Source of the DNA: Paenibacillus etheri
Lineage (GTDB): Bacteria; Bacillota; Bacilli; Paenibacillales; Paenibacillaceae
Direction: 5' to 3'
NCBI RefSeq assembly: GCF_001012825.1
Contig: NZ_LCZJ02000023.1
Coordinates: 98,301-162,300 of the forward strand
DNA: 64,000 nt
How positions within the stretch are numbered: the stretch's first letter is position 1; every line of letters begins with the position of its first letter. Position numbers and translations under genes: made by a program. Of the stretch, positions 42,122-51,194 are shown piece after piece. The notes under the pieces were generated by a model. It was not told the origin of the DNA. It saw nothing but the letters and a program-made list of their open reading frames with translations, and did no database searches.

Positions 42122-43006
42122 TCAACCTCCCTGCACGAAGAGACGCTGCCGCGCCGCATGATATAACCAGACAATTGGAATCAATAATGCAAGGAACCAA
42201 ACGATCTGTATCCCCAGTACATTCCAAATCCCAACCCCTTGCACCCGCCCCGTAAATACAGAACCTGGCAAGTAAGTAATCGCCTGAAACGGCAGCACCT
42301 TAAGTATAGAAGATAGCCAGTCAGGAAACAGACTGATCGGCACGATCAGACCGGAGAACAGATCAACAATTACCCGCTTCATACGCATCATGCCCTCATT
42401 ATTCTCAACAAAGAAAGCCGAGAGCCCAGTAATAATATTGATCTGTGAATTAATCAAGAAGCTGAAAAAGAGCATTACAAGAAAACCCGCCCAAGCAGAT
42501 GGTGCTGTTGGTAATTGAACTGGGAACAATAACATCGCAATAGCCATACCAGGAATCATAAATAAAAGGAAACGGAACATACCCTCTCCGAACCCTTGCA
42601 TCATTTTGACTAAGACATAGTTATAGGGCCTTATAAACTGGATAGCGATACTTCCGTCTCTTATATCCGTAGAGATCTCACGATCTAGATTATTAAAATA
42701 AAACGCACGAGCCATCCAAGAAACAGCAACATAGGAAGTCATTTGCGTTGCGGTAAATCCACCCAGCGAATCCCCATTTCCATAGATCGCCATCCATGTG
42801 AAATAGTTAACTCCGATATTCAGTGAATAGATAAGAATACCTGAGTAATAGTTGATCCGATAAGCAAGCATGGTAAGGAACCGGATGCGTATAAAATCTA
42901 AGTACGCCCCAAATAGTAATCTACGACTATTCTCCGGAGGACCACCTGAAGACGACCCTCCTGAGGACGAAGACATAGCTGTTGCAGCATTAAGCTTATC
43001 AGACAT
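42122..43006 (-). CDS. ABC-2 type permease subunit 1
   Basis: About 294 residues with six membrane helices, related to the following gene. Its family-typical helix is DGSIAIQFIRPYNYVLVKMM. The N-terminus is a Ser/Gly-rich cytoplasmic tail. I start at the ATG at 43006, 6 bases after GAGAGG, overlapping the end of the ATPase by 8 bases; an ATG at 43024 is less well placed. It pairs with 41330-42115 as a two-permease exporter, the common build for this group. Confidence 0.87.
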   Translation of the reverse strand: MSDKLNAATAMSSSSGGSSSGGPPENSRRLLFGAYLDFIRIRFLTMLAYRINYYSGILIYSLNIGVNYFTWMAIYGNGDSLGGFTATQMTSYVAVSWMARAFYFNNLDREISTDIRDGSIAIQFIRPYNYVLVKMMQGFGEGMFRFLLFMIPGMAIAMLLFPVQLPTAPSAWAGFLVMLFFSFLINSQINIITGLSAFFVENNEGMMRMKRVIVDLFSGLIVPISLFPDWLSSILKVLPFQAITYLPGSVFTGRVQGVGIWNVLGIQIVWFLALLIPIVWLYHAARQRLFVQGG

Positions 43007-44054
43007 GTAAAGCCTCTCTTTCATCCTTTAGAGCGGCAGCTTGTTTCTCTGGTTTATCCGCAGACCCGGATTGATAAATACTTCGAACAATATCGTCCGT
43101 ATTCGTCTCAATGATTTTGATATCAGTAATATCTGCTTTTCCTACTACTCTTCCTAACACATCGGAGACATTTAATTCTAACGGAATCCAGACGGATGCC
43201 CCAAGATCATTCTCCGCAGACCAAGTAACTGACATCCCTTCTGTCCATAGCTCAAGTTGTTGACGTTTCGTTGCATTTCCGAATTGAAATTGAACTTCAC
43301 GTCCGGTTCCCCAACGCTGCTTCAGATCTTCCAGTCCGCCGTCATAAATAATTCGGCCATCGTCAAGCATAATCACCCGCGAGCAAAGCGCCTCAATATC
43401 TTGCAGGTCATGTGTAGTCAGCAGTATGGTTGTCCCATGCTCACGGTTCATATCTTTAAGGAATTCACGAATCTCTGATTTCACCACAATATCTAAGCCA
43501 ATGGTTGGCTCGTCCAGAAATACTATCGAAGGGTTGTGAAGTAATGCTGCGACTAATTCACAACGCATCCGCTGACCTAGACTGAGCTTACGGACAGGAC
43601 GATTCAGAAGTTCTTGCAACTGCAATCGCTCGACCAATTCATCCAGCCGTTTCTTGAAGTCTTGTTCAGATACCCGGTATACCTTGCGCAGCAGCTGGAA
43701 GGATTCAATGACCCCGATGTCCCACCATAGCTGGCTGCGTTGCCCGAACACCACGCCGATATTTTTCACGAATTTCTCGCGCTCCAAATAAGGAACATAA
43801 CCACCCACCGTAAGATTTCCTGAGGTTGGTACGAGAATACCCGTGAGCATTTTGATCGTAGTTGATTTCCCAGCACCGTTCTCGCCGATATAACCACAAA
43901 TCTCACCTTCGGGAATGGAAAAGGAAATATCCTTCACAGCAGTTACTTCTGTATACTCCCTTTTAAACAAATCAGCGAAGGCCCCTTTGAGACCTTCGCG
44001 GTTTTTTTGTACTTTAAATGTTTTGCGTAAGTCTTGTACTTGAATAGCAGTCAT
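42999..44054 (-). CDS. ABC exporter ATPase (NatA/DrrA-like)
   Basis: About 351 residues. It has Walker A GYIGENGAGKSTTIKML (about residue 53), Q-loop VVFGQRSQLWW, signature LSLGQRMRCELVAALL, Walker B PSIVFLDEPTIGLD and H-loop LLTTHDL. The C-terminal 100 residues are the accessory domain seen in DrrA-like exporters. I start at the ATG at 44054 (MTAIQVQDL), 6 bases after GTGAGG. It is the first gene of the three-gene exporter operon and overlaps the first permease. The substrate is unknown; such exporters move drugs, peptides or surface polymers. Confidence 0.93.
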   Translation of the reverse strand: MTAIQVQDLRKTFKVQKNREGLKGAFADLFKREYTEVTAVKDISFSIPEGEICGYIGENGAGKSTTIKMLTGILVPTSGNLTVGGYVPYLEREKFVKNIGVVFGQRSQLWWDIGVIESFQLLRKVYRVSEQDFKKRLDELVERLQLQELLNRPVRKLSLGQRMRCELVAALLHNPSIVFLDEPTIGLDIVVKSEIREFLKDMNREHGTTILLTTHDLQDIEALCSRVIMLDDGRIIYDGGLEDLKQRWGTGREVQFQFGNATKRQQLELWTEGMSVTWSAENDLGASVWIPLELNVSDVLGRVVGKADITDIKIIETNTDDIVRSIYQSGSADKPEKQAAALKDEREALHV

Positions 44055-44132
44055 ATTGTACCTCACTAAGCATAAAGTTGGGTTCCAGTAACCCATTATA
44101 ATAGAAGAAGTGTAAAAGCACTACCTCAATTT

Positions 44133-44912
44133 TTACTTAGCCAGTCTTCCTACAATTGGATTCGCCTCTTTCACTGCCTCTAAATGTCCTGAACGAGCCA
44201 CTTTGGTGCGTAAGTATTTCTCGTTAAAAGAAGATACATCTCCCCACAGCGCTACTCTTTTTACAGCATTCATGCCTGCAGCCTTAAGAGCTTCCAATTT
44301 CTTCGGATTATTCGTAATCAACGTGACTGGTTTATGACGTAATTGCTGTAGTACGCTAATCGCTTCTTCATAATTTCTTGAATCATCAGTAAAACCCAGC
44401 TCTAAATTAGCCTCAACTGTATCGTATCCTTCTTCTTGTAAAAGATACGCTAAAGATTTGCTAAACAGTCCAATACCTCTACCTTCATGGTTAGCAAGAT
44501 AGAATAATGCACCTGAACCATGTTCTACGATCATTTTCATGGACTGATGCAGTTGGAAGCCACAATCACAACGTTTGCTGCCAAAAATATCGCCGGTATG
44601 GCAAATGCTGTGCATCCGAATCAAGGCTTCATCTGAACCCTCGAAATCACCATATACTAACACACTGGATTGCTGTCCATCTGCAAGGCTCATGGATGGT
44701 AACTTGGAAATCAAAACGGCGGTTGCTTCACTGCTATCACCAAGAAGCTCTGCGTCCGTAGTGTTCAGCCAGTTGTACCATTTAAAAGTAATGGTCTCTC
44801 CGTCTAAATTCACGGGTAAAGTAATCGGTCCAACCAATATATTTGTACTGTTTTCTAAAGGAATCCGAGTAATTTTATTTTGTAGGATAGAAATAATATC
44901 TGGTTTAATCAT
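44133..44912 (-). CDS. ribA: GTP cyclohydrolase II
   Basis: About 259 residues. GTP cyclohydrolase II opens GTP to the first riboflavin precursor. The zinc cysteines are in CHTGDIFGSKRCDCGFQL, with FYLANHEGRGIGL and the NPKKLEAL segment near the end, as in RibA. It lacks the N-terminal DHBP synthase domain of bifunctional RibBA. The ATG at 44912 (MIKPDIIS) has AAGGTG 5 bases before it; an ATG at 44936 is in frame. It is divergent from an HxlR regulator. Stand-alone ribA copies outside a rib operon are frequent. Confidence 0.9.
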   Translation of the reverse strand: MIKPDIISILQNKITRIPLENSTNILVGPITLPVNLDGETITFKWYNWLNTTDAELLGDSSEATAVLISKLPSMSLADGQQSSVLVYGDFEGSDEALIRMHSICHTGDIFGSKRCDCGFQLHQSMKMIVEHGSGALFYLANHEGRGIGLFSKSLAYLLQEEGYDTVEANLELGFTDDSRNYEEAISVLQQLRHKPVTLITNNPKKLEALKAAGMNAVKRVALWGDVSSFNEKYLRTKVARSGHLEAVKEANPIVGRLAK

Positions 44913-45106
44913 GGGTACACCTTCCTCAATGTCCATCGATGCTTAGCTGTAGCTAAACTTAAGGATCGAATATTAGTTAAAATATAAGTAACTATTTGTA
45001 AGTAAGTTTATCATTGTAATATAACTTCGTCAAGTTATATTATATCTTTAAATATTTATAATTACTTTATGTAAGTTTATGATATAATGAATGTCGAGGT
45101 GATATT

Positions 45107-45433
45107 ATGAATAATTTCAACATGTGTCCTCGCTTTGAAAAAGCGGTTGACTTGCTAAGTAAACGTTGGGTCGCGCTGATCGTTTTCGTGCTTATGCCAG
45201 GTCCGCGTCGTTTTGGCGAAATTGAAAGCTGTTTATCCAATCTAAGCGGTAAAGTGTTATCTGACCGATTGAAGGAAATGGAAATCGAAGGCATTATTGA
45301 ACGAACCGTATACCCAGAAATGCCAGTACGCATCGAGTACTCCCTTACTCCAAAAGGCACAGCCTTGGCTCCTATACTTGGTGAAATTGGAAATTGGTCT
45401 ACGGACTGGATTGAGCTTGGTGTTACAAATTAA
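45107..45433 (+). CDS. HxlR-family transcriptional regulator
   Basis: A 108-residue winged-helix HxlR-type regulator. CPRFEKAVDLLSKRWVALIV near the N-terminus carries the single redox-candidate cysteine typical of the family (Cys about residue 7). It also has GPRRFGEIESCLSNLSGKVL, DRLKEMEIEGIIERTVYP, and the wing VRIEYSLTPKG. It is divergent from ribA with about 195 bases between, an AT-rich interval likely carrying both promoters. Control of ribA is a reasonable inference but not shown. It ends at a strong terminator. Confidence 0.93.
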   Translation: MNNFNMCPRFEKAVDLLSKRWVALIVFVLMPGPRRFGEIESCLSNLSGKVLSDRLKEMEIEGIIERTVYPEMPVRIEYSLTPKGTALAPILGEIGNWSTDWIELGVTN

Positions 45434-45456
45434 TCCAGCTTACGCTAACTTGAAGA

Positions 45457-45491
45457 GCCCTTTTTGTTCCGTATCCGGTAACAAAAAGGGC
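45457..45491. terminator. Bidirectional terminator
   Basis: GCCCTTTTTGTT (45457-45468) pairs perfectly with AACAAAAAGGGC (45480-45491), between the converging HxlR gene and ABC permease. Confidence 0.85.
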
Positions 45492-45521
45492 ATTTTAAGT
45501 TGTTCGATATATTGAGAATGT

Positions 45522-46403
45522 CTATAAATCCTTCCGTTGAAAACGATATAATCCGATTAAGAACGCCAATAGCGTATAGAAGATTGCATATATGATAAAT
45601 GTATTGGATGGGACTGAGTTGAAGTTAACTAACTCAAATAAATTATTGGAAGCATTAAACATCCCATTCATTTCGTTAATGCTAAACAGTTCAGCAGTCA
45701 TTCTGCGCTGTAACCCATCTACAGGCATAAGTAACGACATTATACCCGTCATATTATTTAGAGTTTTGAGCGCTTCAGTACCAGATAGCAAAGAGCTACT
45801 TACCTTGTCAATCATTCCTCCTAGCCACCCAGCTCCATATAACATCGTCATAAAGACCCCATTCCCAAGAGCCGAGAAGAATCCTGAACCCAGCATAGAA
45901 ATAGTTATTAGCAACGGAACGATGGAAGAAAAGAGCAGGAATGATTTGAATAACGCTAATCCATCTCTTGGGATTGCGGCATGGGCTTGCGTAATTAGCA
46001 ATATAGAAATAAATAAAATCAGAGCATAACCTATTCCCAGTGTTACATAACCAAGCCAGCGACCGGTATACCATTTCCAGCGTGGAATTGGCCTTGGGAG
46101 CAAGGCTTGCATCACTCCCTGCTCTGCCTCACCTGAAATGGCGGAGAATGAACTGAAAATAGCTAAAAAAGCAATTACAAAGGCTCCGAAGAAAAATCCA
46201 AACGTTAAAATAAATACACCATTAGCAAAACGAATAAGGAGTTCTTCTCCGCTAGAAATACTTGATCCATGAGACGTATTTTGGCCAATCGTACCCGCAA
46301 TAAACCAAAACCCAATAAGAAAGACCGCTGTCATAATTAATGTCAGCACCATTACTCTTTTTCGCAGCAATTCCTTCCAGGTCATCCCCATTATAATTCT
46401 CAT
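45522..46403 (-). CDS. ABC-2 permease of the sigma-factor operon
   Basis: A 293-residue permease with about six helices of the NosY/ABC-2 type. It has MGMTWKELLRKRVMVLTLIM at the N-terminus, SFSAISGEAEQGVMQALLPR (conserved loop) and RPIPRWKWYTGRWLGYVTLG. It overlaps the ATPase gene by four bases (ATGA). It is the last gene of the ECF sigma operon and forms an exporter with the ATPase. In comparable operons the exporter answers envelope stress or antimicrobial peptides; that role is inferred. Confidence 0.9.
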   Translation of the reverse strand: MRIIMGMTWKELLRKRVMVLTLIMTAVFLIGFWFIAGTIGQNTSHGSSISSGEELLIRFANGVFILTFGFFFGAFVIAFLAIFSSFSAISGEAEQGVMQALLPRPIPRWKWYTGRWLGYVTLGIGYALILFISILLITQAHAAIPRDGLALFKSFLLFSSIVPLLITISMLGSGFFSALGNGVFMTMLYGAGWLGGMIDKVSSSLLSGTEALKTLNNMTGIMSLLMPVDGLQRRMTAELFSINEMNGMFNASNNLFELVNFNSVPSNTFIIYAIFYTLLAFLIGLYRFQRKDL

Positions 46404-47362
46404 TCCTGTTCACCCCTGTGGTTTAGTCCTGATACAGCATTCATAAACCACTCTTCCAAGCGTTCTTGCTGACGCGAAACCTCATACAAGGTCATTCCCT
46501 GTTCTACCATTAACGTATTAAGCCAACCCACCTGCTCTTCACTTTCCAGCTCCGCTTCCAGCCAAACCGTACTACTGTCTATGGACTCTTCGGTATGGGA
46601 AGACACCCGGATCTGCAAGCCTGTCTGATCATTTAGCCACGACAATAAAATAGGCGCATAGCCGCCTACTTTAAAACGCCAGCTCATACGCTTGTTTAAT
46701 ACCTCGGACACTTTACCATGCCGGAGAATAACTCCGTTATTCAGTAGCGCCATTCGGTCGCAAAGCACTTCAACATCCTCTAACAAATGAGAATTTAGAA
46801 ATATCGTAACCCCTTTTTCTTTTAGTTTCTGTAATATACGCCGGACTTCCTGACGTCCGATTGGATCTAGTGCCGATGAAGGCTCATCCAAAAACATGAT
46901 AGCCGGTTCATTTAGAAGTGCACAAGCCAATCCCAGTCTTTGCTGCATTCCCTTAGAATAATGCTTCACTCGGTCACGACCACGCTTACCAATTCCAACT
47001 TCATCAAGTAGTTGTGGAATTCGCTGATCTGCTACAGAACACTGCATTCCGCATAGTCGTGCATGTAGTCTTACAACTTCCTCACCCGTCAGCCATTCCT
47101 GATATCGATACAATTCGGGTAAATAACCGATTAGCGATTTAGCTTCTAGCGAACCAATCTTATGCCCGAACAGAGTTCCAGTGCCACTTGATGGATGAAT
47201 AAGACCTACAAGCATTTTTACAAAGGTGCTTTTACCTGCACCGTTAGGGCCGAGGAAGCCAAAGGCTTCCCCTTTCCCTACAGTAATACTTACATCTCGA
47301 CAACCGCGCCCGTTATCATATTCTTTAGTTAGGGACTTGGCTTCTATTGCTGCAGTACTCAT
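46400..47362 (-). CDS. ABC exporter ATPase of the sigma-factor operon
   Basis: A 320-residue ABC ATPase. It has Walker A GFLGPNGAGKSTFVKMLVG (about residue 35), signature YSKGMQQRLGLACALL, Walker B PAIMFLDEPSSALD and H-loop FLNSHLLEDVEVLCDR, the CcmA/NatA type. It overlaps both neighbours by four bases, so translation of anti-sigma, ATPase and permease is tightly coupled. This fixes the stoichiometry and supports a common function in the response of the upstream ECF sigma factor. Confidence 0.93.
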   Translation of the reverse strand: MSTAAIEAKSLTKEYDNGRGCRDVSITVGKGEAFGFLGPNGAGKSTFVKMLVGLIHPSSGTGTLFGHKIGSLEAKSLIGYLPELYRYQEWLTGEEVVRLHARLCGMQCSVADQRIPQLLDEVGIGKRGRDRVKHYSKGMQQRLGLACALLNEPAIMFLDEPSSALDPIGRQEVRRILQKLKEKGVTIFLNSHLLEDVEVLCDRMALLNNGVILRHGKVSEVLNKRMSWRFKVGGYAPILLSWLNDQTGLQIRVSSHTEESIDSSTVWLEAELESEEQVGWLNTLMVEQGMTLYEVSRQQERLEEWFMNAVSGLNHRGEQE

Positions 47363-48480
47363 GATTCAATCAGCTCCTGAACCTTGGTCATAAGCTTCTC
47401 TTTACTCGAATAGAGCTCACCTGACAAATTGAATAGCTGTCCATTCTGAATCCACGTAGCTTGATATACAGTACCGCGGCTGTATTCATAATTATCAACA
47501 ATAACTAACGTGTCGCCTACAGTTATTTGTTCCGTATTTTCTCCAGCGATTAACGGCATTGGGATTTCTCCGGATAAGACCCGGCTTTGCATTAAGCTAG
47601 TCTTCAAATAATCTGGCAGCAGCGGAAAATTAACTACAGCTTCCAAAGCTTCTTCCACTTTAATAGAAGGATCAATGTTAAGTACTGGTGTATTCATCTG
47701 TGACAGACTTGCCCAGTGCGTTTCGTCTGATGAGAGATTGTAATTCACCATTTCTGGGATATGAAGCGTAATCGGTTTACCGTCAATCGATTCGGGCAGC
47801 AAATGCTCTGCTCCCATTTTTTTCAGAGCTTTATTCACTTCATCCACTTTCAAATTAAGTGTGATATCTTGTGAAGCGCTCACCGTCACTGTATCCTGTC
47901 CTTCCTCTAAAGCAGCGATTTTCGCTGGATACCCAAGGGTAGTCTTCAGTTGATCCGCAGGCAACTCACCAATGTAAGCACCGTTAGTGTTCGTAAATTC
48001 ACCAAATTGATTAATTGATCGATTAAGTTCACCGTCTTCAGCTACTTGTGAGAAAATATTACGAAGATCACTCTCGTGAACAACCGTAACCTGTTCCATC
48101 CTGAACTGATTCAGAATAGATGCCATTGCTGTGTTTCCTATTGGAGTTGCGAGTATGACTGCAAAGACAGCTACACTTGCGGCTATCACTCCCAGCTTCC
48201 GGCCACGACTCATACGTACACCCCGCGGACGTTGTACTTTCTTATCATGGGTAGTAACAAGAATGTCCTGTACTACAGTTGGTGTTGACTCTGATTCAAC
48301 GTTCTCTACATTTACTGGCTGACTTAAGTTAACATAATCCTCAGTATGGACCTCCGTATTTTGATCCCATTTTGCCCATTGAGGATTATAAGGCTCATTC
48401 TCTAACTTACTCTGCAGCTTGGCCCAGGCTTCGTCTGTACTTTGCTTATCTTTATCTTGCTTTCCTGAATAGTTATTCAT
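47359..48480 (-). CDS. Predicted membrane-bound anti-sigma factor
   Basis: A 373-residue protein of anti-sigma architecture. It has a polar cytoplasmic N-terminus (about 1-93, with SYMP-poor EAWAKLQSKLENEP start), one membrane helix (KLGVIAASVAVFAVILATPI, about 98-118), and a large extracellular domain with DUF4367-like repeats (YPAKIAALEEG, PITLHIPEM, YQATWIQNGQLFNLSG). No zinc-binding HxxxCxxC motif is evident, so it is not a ZAS-type factor. It lies 53 bases after the ECF sigma gene and overlaps the ATPase by four bases. Position strongly implies that it sequesters that sigma factor. Confidence 0.78.
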   Translation of the reverse strand: MNNYSGKQDKDKQSTDEAWAKLQSKLENEPYNPQWAKWDQNTEVHTEDYVNLSQPVNVENVESESTPTVVQDILVTTHDKKVQRPRGVRMSRGRKLGVIAASVAVFAVILATPIGNTAMASILNQFRMEQVTVVHESDLRNIFSQVAEDGELNRSINQFGEFTNTNGAYIGELPADQLKTTLGYPAKIAALEEGQDTVTVSASQDITLNLKVDEVNKALKKMGAEHLLPESIDGKPITLHIPEMVNYNLSSDETHWASLSQMNTPVLNIDPSIKVEEALEAVVNFPLLPDYLKTSLMQSRVLSGEIPMPLIAGENTEQITVGDTLVIVDNYEYSRGTVYQATWIQNGQLFNLSGELYSSKEKLMTKVQELIES

Positions 48481-48533
48481 TATTGTACCTCCTGATTTTA
48501 AAGATTACTTTTTAACTTCTCCTCGAAAGAAGT

Positions 48534-49052
48534 CTACTTAGTCTGGGGTATCGCCTTCGTTGCATTTTGTCTTAATTTCTCTGTCGCTCGGTGGAGCAAG
48601 GTTCCTACTACTGGAGGTCTTACTCCAAGCTCTCCCGCGATTTCCACATAACTGTACCCTGAGTAGCGAAGAAGAAGCGCTTGTCTGTCTCTTTCAGGCA
48701 ATTCATTCAACCAGATGTGCACATCTTCCTGATCTAGCTTACTGATTATGATTTCTTCACCTGAAGGGGGAGATTCACTAGCATCATAAAGCTGCTCTTG
48801 TTTATTCTGCAGTCGCCGTTCCCTCGCTTTTTTGTCCAAATAATCATATCCAATACGAGTAAGGACTCTATGAAGCCAGGCACCCAGCGCTGCTGGATCA
48901 TCTGGTGGATTACGGTACAATCTCAGAAAAACTTCTTGAGCTAAATCATCCGCTGCCGATTCATCGCGTACCAAAGCGGCAAGCTTTCGGCGGACAACAG
49001 GATAATGTTCATAAAATATTGTTTTAAAAATTTCAGATTCCGGAATTTCCAT
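48534..49052 (-). CDS. ECF-type RNA polymerase sigma factor
   Basis: A 172-residue extracytoplasmic-function sigma factor. Region 2 spans YEHYPVVRRKLAALVRDESA with ADDLAQEVFLRLYR (core binding), and region 4 spans LPERDRQALLLRYSGYSYVE with IAGELGVRPPVVGTLLHRA (minus-35 recognition helix). The Pro-Pro in the recognition helix is slightly unusual. AAGGAGG precedes the ATG. Its promoter region carries TGATAC-17-CGTC, an ECF-type element, so it probably activates itself along with the anti-sigma and ABC genes. It resembles SigM/SigX/SigW-group factors but cannot be assigned to one. Confidence 0.93.
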   Translation of the reverse strand: MEIPESEIFKTIFYEHYPVVRRKLAALVRDESAADDLAQEVFLRLYRNPPDDPAALGAWLHRVLTRIGYDYLDKKARERRLQNKQEQLYDASESPPSGEEIIISKLDQEDVHIWLNELPERDRQALLLRYSGYSYVEIAGELGVRPPVVGTLLHRATEKLRQNATKAIPQTK

Positions 49053-49089
49053 CGTGTAAATCCTCCTTATCAGCTGCAGCTATAAGTAA

Positions 49090-49116
49090 GACGACTGTCA
49101 GCACATTTTTGTATCA
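49090..49116 (-). promoter_or_regulatory. ECF-type autoregulatory promoter
   Basis: Minus-strand TGATAC (49116-49111) and CGTC (49093-49090) are 17 bases apart, near the TGAAAC-16/17-CGTC consensus of Bacillus ECF sigma factors, and end 37 bases before the sigma gene. Confidence 0.65.
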
Positions 49117-49155
49117 GGATTCTTCATAATTATCATAACCCATCGTAAAACATAC

Positions 49156-49192
49156 AAAAAGACAGCTCCTAATTAACAAGGTAACTGTCTTC
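49156..49192 (-). terminator. Terminator of the 49225-49542 gene
   Basis: AGACAG (49160-49165) pairs with CTGTCT (49185-49190) and a T-run follows on the minus strand. Confidence 0.65.
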
Positions 49193-49224
49193 ATTATTTG
49201 TATTACCTATCTATTTTGATCCAA

Positions 49225-49542
49225 TCATCGAATTCGAATATATCGGTTAAGAATCTTCTTGGACAAAATACTCCGCTCCAATTTAAGCTCCAGCAGCTGT
49301 TCTTTCCAATGTAAAACTTCATCTGATTCTTCATTTTTACGCAACTTCTCAAACAACTTCATGATCAATATGTTAATGGAATCAAACTGTGACCATAATT
49401 CTATCACACTTTCCTCTTGAACCTTAGGTTCTTCCGATACAGTGTTAAGATTCTTTAAGCTCTCTATGATGTCAGCCTGCCACTGTCCATCGTTAATTGC
49501 TTTGGCATAATTTAAAAGGTCCAGATAATCGTCGACTGACAA
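49225..49542 (-). CDS. Hypothetical small helical protein
   Basis: A 105-residue soluble protein predicted almost entirely alpha-helical, Leu/Glu/Lys-rich (SVDDYLDLLNYAKAINDGQW, then DSINILIMKLFEKLRKNEES and a basic C-terminus SKKILNRYIRIR). It has no membrane segment or metal motif. The pattern of two helices forming a coiled coil suggests a small adaptor or a phage-like/regulatory protein, but I do not recognise a family. It is a single-gene unit with its own terminator between the PTS operon and the sigma operon. Confidence 0.65.
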   Translation of the reverse strand: MSVDDYLDLLNYAKAINDGQWQADIIESLKNLNTVSEEPKVQEESVIELWSQFDSINILIMKLFEKLRKNEESDEVLHWKEQLLELKLERSILSKKILNRYIRIR

Positions 49543-49623
49543 ATGTACCGACTCCTTTGTATGGTTATACCAAGTATTATACTAGGCATTGTATATATTG
49601 CAACACTTTATCCCTCTGATAAC

Positions 49624-49661
49624 ACAAAAAAAACAAGGGCTAGTATGCGGACTAGCCCTTG
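49624..49661 (-). terminator. Terminator of the PTS operon
   Basis: CAAGGGCTAGT (49634-49644) pairs perfectly with ACTAGCCCTTG (49651-49661); eight T-residues follow on the minus strand. Confidence 0.93.
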
Positions 49662-49688
49662 CTAATAAATTTAACGGAGTACGTAAAG

Positions 49689-51146
49689 TTATAGTAACTT
49701 CTCGATTTCCTCTTTGTATTGCTCCGATTTCGGACCAAATACGATCTGTACAGCGCCTTGACCAAGTCTCATCACACCTGAAGCGCCGAGTTGCTTCAGT
49801 GCGGAATCTTTAACAGCTTTGTCGTCTTTAACGATAAGACGTAGGCGTGTAATACAAGCATCGATATTTTCGATGTTTGAAGGTCCGCCGATGTGCTCAA
49901 GAATTTGAGCAGCTTTGGAAGAAACAGCTGAACCTGTTCCGTTACCTCCAGTTGGTGCTACAAGCGCATCATCATCATCATCTTCACGACCTGGGGTCTT
50001 AAGCTTGAACTTCGTAATGATAAAGCGGAATAACACGTAGTACAGAACGAAGAAGCACAGACCTACAGGGATAAGAATCCATGCATTGGTGGATAGCTTC
50101 ATGTTCACTAGGTAGTCAATTAAACCAGCGGAGAAGCCGAAACCAAGCTTAACATCTAGAATGTACATTAACGCCATAGAGAAACCAGTAAGTAAAGCAT
50201 GCACTAAGTACAACACTGGTGCCAAGAACATAAAGGAGAACTCAAGGGGTTCTGTGATCCCTGTTAAGAAAGAAGCGATGGCAGAACCGATGAAGATGGA
50301 AGCAACCAATTTACGTTTTTCGGGTTTAGCTGTATGAATAAATGCAAGTGCTGCACCTGGAAGCGCAAACATCATGATTGGGAAGAAGCCTGTCATAAAC
50401 ATCCCAGCAGTTTTGTCTCCAGCGAAGAAACGATACAAGTCACCGTGTACCAATTCACCAGCTGCATTCGTAAAGTCACCAATTTGGAACCAAGCAATCG
50501 TATTAAGCACGTGGTGAAGCCCAATCGGAATCAATAAGCGGTTAGCTGTACCAAAGATGAACGCTCCAACCGCACCTAGGGATACAACCCAGTTTCCGAA
50601 ATCACTAATCACATCTTGTACAGGACTCCAGATCATCCCAATTAATACTGCAAGGACCATCGTGGAAGCTGCGGTAATGATTGGAACAAAACGTTTACCT
50701 GCGAAGAACCCAAGCCAATCTGGCATCTTTATATTGTGATATTTCTTATATAGAAATGCTGCCCAAGCACCGGCAAATATCCCCCCAAGCACACCCATAT
50801 TCAACTTTACAGCATCATCAATAAAAGAGAACTGAAGGGGTACGGCAATCAGAATCTTATCCAGTACCAAGTATGCAATTACTGCTGACAAGGCTGCTAC
50901 GGCGTCCTTGGCAAATCCAATGGCAACCCCTACTGCAAAGATCAAGGCAAGGTTTCCGAAGATAGCACCCGCACCAGCGTTTAGAAATGGAGCAAAATAT
51001 TGGTTCAGGAACCCTCCGACTGCTGATCCTAGATGCAAATCTTTTTCATAGTCAAGCAATCCAAACCCTTGAAGAATAGCTGCCGCTGGCATAGTAGCAA
51101 CTGGAAGCATAAGCGACTTACCTAATTTTTGTAGAAAAGCCAACAT
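49689..51146 (-). CDS. PTS EIICB transporter (N-acetylglucosamine/glucose family)
   Basis: About 485 residues. The EIIC domain (1-380, about ten helices) begins MLAFLQKLGKSLMLPVATMP and carries GLHHVLNTIAWFQIG and the substrate-site region ITEPLEFSFMFLAPV. The EIIB domain (about 410-485) has the phosphorylated cysteine in NIDACITRLRLIVKDD. It imports and phosphorylates a hexose, glucose or N-acetylglucosamine. A lysine/aspartate-rich linker and a C-terminal tail without EIIA are seen. The ATG at 51146, after AAAGGATGA, is preferred over an upstream in-frame codon at 51170. It is the last gene of glcT-EIIA-EIICB. Confidence 0.92.
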   Translation of the reverse strand: MLAFLQKLGKSLMLPVATMPAAAILQGFGLLDYEKDLHLGSAVGGFLNQYFAPFLNAGAGAIFGNLALIFAVGVAIGFAKDAVAALSAVIAYLVLDKILIAVPLQFSFIDDAVKLNMGVLGGIFAGAWAAFLYKKYHNIKMPDWLGFFAGKRFVPIITAASTMVLAVLIGMIWSPVQDVISDFGNWVVSLGAVGAFIFGTANRLLIPIGLHHVLNTIAWFQIGDFTNAAGELVHGDLYRFFAGDKTAGMFMTGFFPIMMFALPGAALAFIHTAKPEKRKLVASIFIGSAIASFLTGITEPLEFSFMFLAPVLYLVHALLTGFSMALMYILDVKLGFGFSAGLIDYLVNMKLSTNAWILIPVGLCFFVLYYVLFRFIITKFKLKTPGREDDDDDALVAPTGGNGTGSAVSSKAAQILEHIGGPSNIENIDACITRLRLIVKDDKAVKDSALKQLGASGVMRLGQGAVQIVFGPKSEQYKEEIEKLL

Positions 51147-51194
51147 AACAATATCATCCTTTCGATTCAATAGTAGTAATGCTGTATCAGCCTA

